Positions 16,791 through 23,030 of a DNA stretch of 64,000 bases are shown here, piece by piece. The stretch's first letter is position 1; every line of letters starts with the position of its first letter. The stretch is from Fibrobacter sp. UBA7003. Its GTDB lineage: Bacteria > Fibrobacterota > Fibrobacteria > Fibrobacterales > Fibrobacteraceae. Made by a program: the position numbers and the translations under genes. The notes below the pieces were generated by a model. The model ran no database searches, was not told where the DNA came from, and saw only the letters and a list, made by a program, of their open reading frames with translations. The DNA is taken from positions 67,626-131,625 of the forward strand of contig DJXN01000008.1 of the NCBI GenBank assembly GCA_002449765.1. Direction: 5' to 3'.

Positions 16791-17450
16791 ATGAAACAGG
16801 GACTCACCGAAATCGTATTTATCCTGGACCGCAGTGGTTCCATGAGCGGGCTCGAAAAGGATACTATCGGGGGCTTTAACAGCACCATCGACAAGCAGAA
16901 ACAGGAGACGGGCGAGGCGTATGTCTCTACCGTGCTCTTCGATACCGAAATGGAAGTGCTCCACGACCGCACCCCGCTTGCAAACATTGCGCCGCTCACC
17001 GAAAAGGAATACTACGCCCGTGGCTGCACCGCGCTCCTCGACGCCATCGGCGGGGCAATTCACCACATCGGCAACGTGCACAAGTACGCCCGCGACGAAG
17101 ACCGCCCCGAAAAGACCATCTTTGTCATCACCACCGACGGCTACGAGAATTCGAGCCGCAAGTACACCGCCGAACGCGTGAAGCAGATGATTGAACGCCA
17201 GAAGCAGAAGTACGGCTGGGAATTTATCTTCCTCGGTGCAAACATCGACGCCATCGAGACCGCAAGGAACTTCGGCATCGACGAGGATCGCGCCGCAAAC
17301 TTCGTGAACGACAAACCCGGAATCGGAGTCATGTACGAGGCGGAATGCTGCCTGATGAGCGACATCCGTAACAATCGCAAGAACGCCCGCCAGTGGAAGG
17401 CGAAGGTCGATGCCGACTACGCAAGGCGCGGTGGGCACAACGGGAAATAG
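16791..17450 (+). CDS. VWA-domain protein with intact MIDAS
   Basis: A 219-residue protein that is essentially one von Willebrand A domain, without signal peptide or membrane segment, so cytoplasmic. The metal-ion-dependent adhesion site is complete: DRSGSMSG near residue 14, the threonine in RGCTALLDAIGG near 80, and the aspartate in VITTDGYEN near 112. ATG 16791 is chosen because GGAGG is six bases upstream and the family begins just before EIVFILDRSGSM. VWA domains hold protein partners through a bound magnesium. Linkage to the macro protein suggests a joint role, perhaps in a stress or ADP-ribose-linked response, but that is inference. Confidence 0.85.
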   Translation: MKQGLTEIVFILDRSGSMSGLEKDTIGGFNSTIDKQKQETGEAYVSTVLFDTEMEVLHDRTPLANIAPLTEKEYYARGCTALLDAIGGAIHHIGNVHKYARDEDRPEKTIFVITTDGYENSSRKYTAERVKQMIERQKQKYGWEFIFLGANIDAIETARNFGIDEDRAANFVNDKPGIGVMYEAECCLMSDIRNNRKNARQWKAKVDADYARRGGHNGK

Positions 17451-17607
17451 CCCTGTGCGGCGGATGCCTTACAGGGATATTCTTGGCGTTCCTGTTTATC
17501 TACTCAATATTTTTTAGGTAGGTAGGAACGAAAGAAAATTATTTCTGTCATTTTATGACGTAAATATAATATATATTTATGGTTGAACCACAATGCGGTG
17601 AGGGAAT

Positions 17608-18099
17608 ATGGCTCCAGGAAATTACATAGGTCAGGTCTTCACGGAAAAAGTCGAAATTTATGAAGGTGAATCAACTTTTGAAAACTGCGTCTTTGAAAAA
17701 GGCGTGCTGGTTAAAGGAAATTCTAAGAGTTTTTTTTTATCGGGTGAATTTCCATCGGCCTCTTTTAAGGCCTGTTCGTTCCATGGAGAAAATGAACCGA
17801 GCGTGTCGCTGTGGCATTTCGCGCAGTGCTCGTTTGTCGATTGCCAGATGTTTTCCGAAAAATGCATTACGCTCCGTATAGATATCGGGGCGCATGGAAC
17901 GTTCAATAACTGCAAGATAGATTACATAAAGTGTGCCGCAGCCATTATGCCAGAAGCTTCGGGAGACTTTGAAAATTGTTCCTTCCGTTGCTCGGGTGAC
18001 GCTGCGGCGGGATTACCTGCGCTTCCGATATACTTTGATGCGAATAACAAGGAAAGGACGCGCCTTGTCAATAACACGCTGAATGGTGAACGCCTGTAA
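17608..18099 (+). CDS. Right-handed beta-helix-like protein, cytoplasmic
   Basis: A 163-residue protein without signal peptide. It contains repeated units of the form F-x-N/A-C-x-F/I (FENCVFEKG, FKACSFHGE, FVDCQMF, FNNCKIDY, FENCSFRC) spaced about 20-35 residues apart, which is what a short parallel beta-helix or pentapeptide-like solenoid shows. No catalytic residues are evident. A GAGGG ribosome binding site precedes the ATG and an AT-rich TATATATTTA box lies at about 17570-17580. It lies between the VWA gene and the M41-like peptidase gene. Function unknown; a scaffold or binding role is plausible. Confidence 0.65.
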   Translation: MAPGNYIGQVFTEKVEIYEGESTFENCVFEKGVLVKGNSKSFFLSGEFPSASFKACSFHGENEPSVSLWHFAQCSFVDCQMFSEKCITLRIDIGAHGTFNNCKIDYIKCAAAIMPEASGDFENCSFRCSGDAAAGLPALPIYFDANNKERTRLVNNTLNGERL

Positions 18100-18138
18100 T
18101 TTTCATATATTTTATTCGGCTAAAAAAGGAGTTTCGCA

Positions 18139-18624
18139 ATGCCGGAACAAGTCTTGACGCGTGAATCGTTGGTGGAGTTTTTCGGGGAAGAAGAATTCAA
18201 GAAGTTGTGCAATCACGAGGCGGGCCACGCGCTCGTCGCGTTCCTGTTCAAGCGCCCGCTGGATTACGTGAAAATGAACAATTCCAGGGAGCAGCCGGGC
18301 ACCACGCACATCGCGGGTACGGAACTCGAGGGCGATGCACATATCGCGATGGCGGGCCACATCGCGGAATTCCTGATGCGCAAGGATTTCAAGTGCGACC
18401 TCGATACCGTCATGAAGGAACTGCCCATGGAACTCTACAAGAACGATCCGGATTACCAGAAGTTCCAGGCGGCGTGCTACTATTTTCAGCTGGCCGAGAC
18501 GAACGTGGTCGAGCAGGATTACAACATCCTGATGGCCTGCCGGATGCAGCTCTGCAAGATTGCGCAGGCCCTGAACGAGCGGACCTACCTCAGCCGCGCC
18601 GATATCGAGGCGCTCGCGAAGTAG
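18139..18624 (+). CDS. Stand-alone FtsH-like (M41) zinc metallopeptidase domain
   Basis: A 161-residue protein. HEAGHALVAF at residues 26-35 is the FtsH peptidase signature, with zinc ligands His26 and His30 and catalytic Glu27. About 45 residues later, AMAGHIAEFLMRKDFKCDLDTVM corresponds to the FtsH region that ends in the third, aspartate ligand (Asp87 or Asp89 here). The C-terminal half is helical, as in FtsH. The AAA+ motor, membrane segments and signal peptide are all absent, so it would be a soluble ATP-independent peptidase or an inactive relative. AAGGAG lies just before the start and a TATATTTT box at about 18107-18114. The substrate is unknown. Confidence 0.72.
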   Translation: MPEQVLTRESLVEFFGEEEFKKLCNHEAGHALVAFLFKRPLDYVKMNNSREQPGTTHIAGTELEGDAHIAMAGHIAEFLMRKDFKCDLDTVMKELPMELYKNDPDYQKFQAACYYFQLAETNVVEQDYNILMACRMQLCKIAQALNERTYLSRADIEALAK

Positions 18625-18661
18625 GCTGTCGTTATTCCTGCGTTATCTCAAAATTTAAACA

Positions 18662-19495
18662 TTACCCAAAAAACGCCTTGATACAGGTTTGCACCTGTTT
18701 TGTGGAGAGCGGGGTGGTGCCGATTTCGAATGTCGCAACGAGGTTCTTGCCGAGGATGTATCCGCTTGCGGCGTAGTGCGCGATTTTCTGGATGGCGTTC
18801 TCGGCGTAGTCGGGGTTGCCCATCAGGCCGAAGTGCTCCCAGATGATTTCCTTGCGGGTGCGAACGTCGAGGCATGTGAAGTCCGGGTAGAGCGTGCCCC
18901 AGCCCTTGACGCTTGTAGGGTATTCGTAGCGGTAGGGGGTGCCTGCGCGGTCGAGGGCGTCCGCGATGATGATCTCGGATTTCGAGCGGACGCGGACGCC
19001 GCTTGCGGTGTAGTGCTCGGGCGCGTTGATTTCGAACGGTTTGCCGGTGTAGGGGAGGTGCCGCCATCGGGCAATGAAATCTTCGTCGGATTCGCGGACG
19101 GGTGTGACGAGCGCGCGACGGCCGGGGTGCAGTCTAGTGAAGGCGTTGTCGAGTTCCTCCGGGTGGAATGCCGCGAGGAAGTTGTTGATGGTCGCGATGT
19201 CTCTTTTGAGGATGGCCGCCGCTGCCGCATTGTAGTCCCGCTGGGCGATTGTTTTGGCCTTCTTGATTTGCATTTGAGGCAAGAACGTCCCGTTGGGTTT
19301 TTCTTTGTCGCTTACAATATAATATTGCAGTGAATTGTGGTTCCTGATGATACGTAATCTGTCCTTTATTGTCTTGCTTGCTCTGGGAATCGCAGCAAGT
19401 AGTTCTTGCATTTCCCGACGACGATTTAGAACTGCTTGGATGAGAATATCCTGAGAATCTTCGTTATTTGCTTCAACTGCCATTGTTATTTCCAT
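18662..19495 (-). CDS. PD-(D/E)XK nuclease-like protein
   Basis: A 277-residue cytoplasmic protein. The N-terminal 165 residues are mainly helical and unrecognised. The C-terminal part has the PD-(D/E)XK nuclease pattern: Glu174 in SKSEIIIADAL, Asp205 in LYPDFTCLD, then WEHFG with Glu220 and His221 in place of the usual E-x-K, and Lys237 in a following helix. This variant pattern, PDF then WEHLG, is also known at the ends of some bacterial helicases. The start may instead be ATG 19483, 12 bases downstream, with GGAAA before it. An intrinsic terminator lies 16 bases upstream of the start, and the inverted-repeat array beyond it. Whether it cuts DNA or RNA is unknown. Confidence 0.68.
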   Translation of the reverse strand: MEITMAVEANNEDSQDILIQAVLNRRREMQELLAAIPRASKTIKDRLRIIRNHNSLQYYIVSDKEKPNGTFLPQMQIKKAKTIAQRDYNAAAAAILKRDIATINNFLAAFHPEELDNAFTRLHPGRRALVTPVRESDEDFIARWRHLPYTGKPFEINAPEHYTASGVRVRSKSEIIIADALDRAGTPYRYEYPTSVKGWGTLYPDFTCLDVRTRKEIIWEHFGLMGNPDYAENAIQKIAHYAASGYILGKNLVATFEIGTTPLSTKQVQTCIKAFFG

Positions 19496-19510
19496 TTGAA
19501 GGTTTGAAAT

Positions 19511-19551
19511 AAAAAAAGCGTTGATACGGCCTATGGGCTAAGTATCAACGC
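19511..19551 (-). terminator. Intrinsic terminator / attenuator in leader of PD-(D/E)XK-like gene
   Basis: A perfect ten-base-pair stem GCGTTGATAC (19518-19527) / GTATCAACGC (19542-19551) with inner GCC / GGC pairing in the loop. Read on the minus strand it is followed by seven T (19517-19511) and then ATTTC. It therefore ends or attenuates leftward transcription just 16 bases before the start codon at 19495. Nothing it could terminate lies to its right except the repeat array. Confidence 0.8.
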
Positions 19552-19635
19552 AGATGTTCCGTTAATATACGAAATTGCGGTTTTGGAAACCAATTTTACG
19601 TCAAAAAATTTTTTGGGGGGTGTTTTTTACGAGAT

Positions 19636-19929
19636 TTACATACTAGAATGTGAATTAGACAGGTTTTGGTATGTAGGCTTCGTAAAAAAGTCTTGCGTGA
19701 TGGACTGTTTTAGAGCTGCCTTACATACTACATGGCGGAAAAAGAGTATTTAATATGTAAAAACATGAATCTTGGTTTTCTAGTTTGTATGGAATTTTTG
19801 AAAAATACATACTAAATGTTTGAAACGGGCTGAAAAGTATGTAAGGTTCTGAAAATGGAATGCTAAAAGGCGACCGAATTCGTGCTGCTTACATACTAGC
19901 TTGCTGAAATTGCAGGTTTAGTATGTAAG
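19636..19929. repeat. Array of four 40-bp inverted repeats with 84-85-bp period
   Basis: Each unit is CTTACATACTA, about 20 variable bases, then TAGTATGTAAG. Left arms start at 19636, 19721, 19805 and 19889 (spacing 85, 84, 84). Right arms occupy 19667-19676, 19751-19760, 19835-19844 and 19919-19928, so each unit spans 40 or 41 bases. The fourth unit is a perfect 11-base-pair inverted repeat; the others keep a TACATAC core with one or two changes. Loops and the 44 bases between units are not conserved. The interval 19552-19635 is AT-rich and shows nothing else. The array lies in a 666-base divergent gap without genes. It could be a set of operators or, if transcribed leftwards, four RNA hairpins. 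Confidence 0.8.
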
Positions 19930-19947
19930 GACGGTCAAAAGACGCTG

Positions 19948-19972
19948 TTGAAACTCGAACGGGGCGTATAAA
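19948..19972 (+). promoter_or_regulatory. Possible purA promoter, TTG-N16-TATAAA
   Basis: TTG (19948-19950) and TATAAA (19967-19972) are separated by 16 bases, near the spacing of other promoters here. It would give purA a leader of about 180 bases. That leader (19980-20161) contains two related GC-rich segments, each with GCTGCCCGCC, and a possible stem ACCCG (20109-20113) / CGGGT (20138-20142). I do not recognise a known riboswitch in it. Confidence 0.35.
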
Positions 19973-20161
19973 CAAGTGAAAATGCTGTTTTTAATGCCCC
20001 GCAGCCGCGCTGCCCGCCCCAATTTAACCCCACTTTTTTATCTTTTGGGCGAAAAAGGGCGCAGGGAAATCCCCCGCGTTGCAATTTCGCGTTTTAAACA
20101 AGCAATCGACCCGCGGGCTGCCCGCCAAGGCTTTGCTCCGGGTCACAAAAACGAAGGATAT

Positions 20162-21466
20162 ATGGCAAATCGTGTTGTAATCGGCTCCCAGTGGGGCGAT
20201 GAAGGTAAGGCGAAGGTTGTTGATTTCTTGACGCTCGATGCGGATATCATCGTGCGCTTCCAGGGCGGCGCGAATGCGGGCCACACCGTCGAGGTGGGCG
20301 ACCAGAAGTTCGTGTTCCACCTGATTCCCTCGGGCATCATGCACCAGGACAAGATTTGCGTCATCGGTAACGGTGTCGTACTCGACCCCATCCAGACGCT
20401 CGCCGAGATTGCCGACCTCCACACGAAGGGAATCAACCCGGAAGGCCGCCTGTTCATTGCGAATAACGCCCACGTGGTGCTCCCGTACCACTCCACGCTC
20501 GACAAGGCGAAGGAAAAGAAGGCGGGCAAGGCTGCCATCGGCACGACGGGCCGCGGCATTGGCCCCTGCTACAGCGACAAGGTGAACCGTATCGGCGTCC
20601 GCGTGGGTGACCTCATGGATGAACGCGAACTGCGCCCCCGCGTCGAGGCGATGGCCAAGGTCCACAACGAAGAATTTACCGTGATGTACGACGTCCCGGC
20701 GATTGACCCCGAAGTGGTCATCAAGGACTACCTCGAACTCGGCCAGAAGATCAAGCCGTTCGTGACCGACGTGAGCGAGATGCTCTACAAGGCCGTGAAG
20801 GCGGGCAAGCGCCTCGTGTTCGAGGGCGCCCAGGGCACCATCCTCGACGTGGACCAGGGTACCTACCCGTTCGTGACCTCCAGCAATACGGTCGCGGGTT
20901 ACGCGAGCTGCGGCGCGGGCGTCGGACCTACGGCCCTGGACGAAGTCTGGGGCGTGGTGAAGGCGTACACGACCCGCGTGGGTAACGGCCCCTTCCCGAC
21001 GGAACTTCTGGACGAGACGGGCGACACGCTTCGCAAGATCGGTAACGAATATGGCGCCACCACGGGCCGCAACCGCCGTTGCGGCTGGTTCGACGCCCCG
21101 GTCGTCCGCAAGGCTGCCGTGGTGAACGGCCTCACGCACCTCGCCATCACCAAGCTCGACGTGCTCGACACCTTCGACACGGTGAAAATCTGCACCCACT
21201 ACGAATGCGACGGCGAAAAGCTCGACTTTATCCCGAACCAGCTCTCGAAGGTGGGCCGCTGCACTCCGGTGTACGAGGAAATGCCCGGCTGGAAGTGCGA
21301 CACGACCAAGTGCCGCAGTTACGACGAGCTCCCGGAAAACGCAAAAAAATATTTGCAGAAAATGGCTGAACTTGTTGACGTAAAAATTGGTATGATATCT
21401 ATTGGCGCTAAGCGCGACCAGAGTATCGTAATCGATAAGGGCCTCGCGAAGGGGTTGGGTCTGTAA
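20162..21466 (+). CDS. purA: Adenylosuccinate synthetase
   Basis: A 434-residue enzyme that joins IMP and aspartate using GTP, the first step from IMP to AMP. It carries GSQWGDEGKAK at residues 8-18 with catalytic Asp13, FQGGANAGHTV with catalytic His41, GTTGRGIGPCYSDK, and GTTGRNRRCGWFD-like IMP and aspartate-loop regions (ATTGRNRRCGWFDAPVV). The phosphate loop normally reads GDEGKGK; here Ala17 replaces the second glycine, an uncommon change beside an otherwise complete active site. ATG 20162 follows GAAGGA and gives the usual N-terminus; an in-frame upstream extension of 62 residues is low-quality and rejected. A Crp-family gene follows after 21 bases. Confidence 0.97.
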   Translation: MANRVVIGSQWGDEGKAKVVDFLTLDADIIVRFQGGANAGHTVEVGDQKFVFHLIPSGIMHQDKICVIGNGVVLDPIQTLAEIADLHTKGINPEGRLFIANNAHVVLPYHSTLDKAKEKKAGKAAIGTTGRGIGPCYSDKVNRIGVRVGDLMDERELRPRVEAMAKVHNEEFTVMYDVPAIDPEVVIKDYLELGQKIKPFVTDVSEMLYKAVKAGKRLVFEGAQGTILDVDQGTYPFVTSSNTVAGYASCGAGVGPTALDEVWGVVKAYTTRVGNGPFPTELLDETGDTLRKIGNEYGATTGRNRRCGWFDAPVVRKAAVVNGLTHLAITKLDVLDTFDTVKICTHYECDGEKLDFIPNQLSKVGRCTPVYEEMPGWKCDTTKCRSYDELPENAKKYLQKMAELVDVKIGMISIGAKRDQSIVIDKGLAKGLGL

Positions 21467-21487
21467 CTAGAAACAGGAGAATCGCAC

Positions 21488-22201
21488 ATGGTGGACTCTA
21501 CAATTCTTGGACTGCTGAAGGGCGTTGAACTCTTCTCGGAGTTGAGCGAAGAACAGATCGGGATGCTTGCCAATCTGGTGGTGTCCCAGAACTTCAACCG
21601 CGACGAGACGGTTGTGCTTGAGGGCGACGATTCGGTGCAGGCCCTGTACCTCATCGCGTCGGGCTCGGTGCAGGTCTACATGACCGGCGTCGATGGTCGC
21701 GAAACGATCCTCAGCTTCCTTGAACGCGGTGACTTCTTCGGCGAAATGTCGCTCATCGACGGCGAACCGAGGTCTGCCTCGGTGCGCACCGTGACCGACG
21801 CGCAGTTGCTCATCATCCACCGTGAATCCTTCCTGCAACTCATCCGCCAGTCCCCCGAGATTGCGATGGGCCTCCTGAGTGAACTCAGCAAGCGCCTCCG
21901 CAAGGCGAACCGCCAGATCGGGTCGCTCTCCACGATGTCCGTGAGCGGGCGCGTGGCCGGCACCCTCCTCAACCTCATGGAAGAACGCGGCGTGCGCATC
22001 CACACCGACAACGGCAACATGGTGACGGTCATCCACAACCGCCCGACCCAGCAGCAGCTGGCCGACATGTCGGGTACTACCCGCGAGACCGTGAGCCGCA
22101 TCTGCTCCCTGTTGGTGAAGACGAACGCGATTGCCATGACTGGCAAGGACATCGTCATCTTCGACGAAAGCGCCTTGCAGGAAAAGGCTACGAAGGGCTA
22201 G
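21488..22201 (+). CDS. Crp/Fnr-family transcription regulator
   Basis: A 237-residue regulator: a cyclic-nucleotide-binding-type beta-barrel (residues about 15-130, with GSVQVYMTG, ILSFLERGDFFGEMSLIDGEPRSASV), a long dimer helix (about 130-165), and a C-terminal winged helix (PTQQQLADMSGTTRETVSRICSLL). FGEMSLIDGEPRSA keeps the Glu and Arg-Ser positions of cyclic-nucleotide binders, so cAMP or another nucleotide could be the ligand. No cysteine cluster for an iron-sulfur group is present, so it is not an Fnr sensor. An AGGAG ribosome binding site precedes the ATG. Targets are unknown. Confidence 0.92.
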   Translation: MVDSTILGLLKGVELFSELSEEQIGMLANLVVSQNFNRDETVVLEGDDSVQALYLIASGSVQVYMTGVDGRETILSFLERGDFFGEMSLIDGEPRSASVRTVTDAQLLIIHRESFLQLIRQSPEIAMGLLSELSKRLRKANRQIGSLSTMSVSGRVAGTLLNLMEERGVRIHTDNGNMVTVIHNRPTQQQLADMSGTTRETVSRICSLLVKTNAIAMTGKDIVIFDESALQEKATKG

Positions 22202-22253
22202 TGGTTGGCGGCGCGTTGCGGCCGCCTATTGACCTGTGACTAATGACCGCTGT

Positions 22254-23027
22254 ATGAATAAACTAAAATCCATTATAAACAAGTTGTTGACCTGGTTCAA
22301 GACGTCGCCTATCGTGAAGGCGGTAATAGTTTGGATTGTGGGCCTGGTCGTGCTCGCCTTTGTTGTCGACAAGATTGCGTTGCCTATATTCTCCGGGCAT
22401 TTCGCAAAGACGGGCATAGTGCCGAACCTGGAAGGGCTTGAGGCCTCTGCAGTGGAAAAGGCGCTCGATTCCGCCGGATTCAAGTACGAATGGCTCGAGG
22501 AGGGCCGCTACAGCGCACAGGTGCCTGCGGGCATGGTGCTCGTGCAGATGCCTGCAGCGGGCCGTACCGCAAAGCTCGGCCGCACGGTAAAGCTCACCAG
22601 GAGCCTCGGCGTGCGCGAGGTGGAAATCCCTGACCTGCGCGGAAAGAGCCAGAAACAGGCCGAAATCTCGCTTACCCGTGCCGGCCTCGTGCAGGGCGAA
22701 ATCGTGAAGGGCGCCCATGCGAGTATCCCCCGCGGGGTAGTTATCCGCACGGAACCGATGGCGGGTAACAAGGTCCGTATGGGCGATACGGTGAAGGTCG
22801 TTATTTCTGCGGGTGTAACCACCGGCAAGGTGATGCTCCCCTCGTTCGAAGGCGAAATAATGGATAACGTTTACCCGAAACTCGAAAAGCTCGGGTTCCG
22901 CGTGGGCAAGATTAAGCGCGTGAAGGGCGAAAACGGCGAGATGTCGGGCACGGTTCTCGAGACCGCTCCGAAGGAAGGCGACTACCTGAAGCCCGACACG
23001 AAAATCGATTTCGTCATTGTGGACTAA
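22254..23027 (+). CDS. Membrane-anchored PASTA-domain protein
   Basis: A 257-residue protein with a short cytoplasmic start, one transmembrane helix (about residues 18-40) and three PASTA domains outside (about 50-115, 118-185 and 190-256), each beginning with a VPNLEG/IPDLRG/LPSFEG-type motif. PASTA repeats in other bacteria bind peptidoglycan fragments or beta-lactams and are usually attached to Ser/Thr kinases or penicillin-binding proteins. Here no kinase or transpeptidase is fused or adjacent, so it may sense or tether cell wall alone. ATG 22254 is preferred over an in-frame GTG 18 bases upstream. The next gene starts three bases after its stop. Confidence 0.88.
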   Translation: MNKLKSIINKLLTWFKTSPIVKAVIVWIVGLVVLAFVVDKIALPIFSGHFAKTGIVPNLEGLEASAVEKALDSAGFKYEWLEEGRYSAQVPAGMVLVQMPAAGRTAKLGRTVKLTRSLGVREVEIPDLRGKSQKQAEISLTRAGLVQGEIVKGAHASIPRGVVIRTEPMAGNKVRMGDTVKVVISAGVTTGKVMLPSFEGEIMDNVYPKLEKLGFRVGKIKRVKGENGEMSGTVLETAPKEGDYLKPDTKIDFVIVD

Positions 23028-23030
23028 ACT

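Noticed and set aside
19636-19929. CRISPR array reading of the 84-base period
   Set aside because: Repeated parts are only 10-11-base arms in alternating orientation, the unit centres differ, and no cas gene is near.
19976-20161. 62-residue N-terminal extension of PurA
   Set aside because: It has no similarity to the family, the ATG at 20162 has a good ribosome site and gives the normal N-terminus.
19980-20161. Purine riboswitch in the purA leader
   Set aside because: I could not find the conserved core of a known purine-sensing riboswitch; only generic GC-rich stems are visible.
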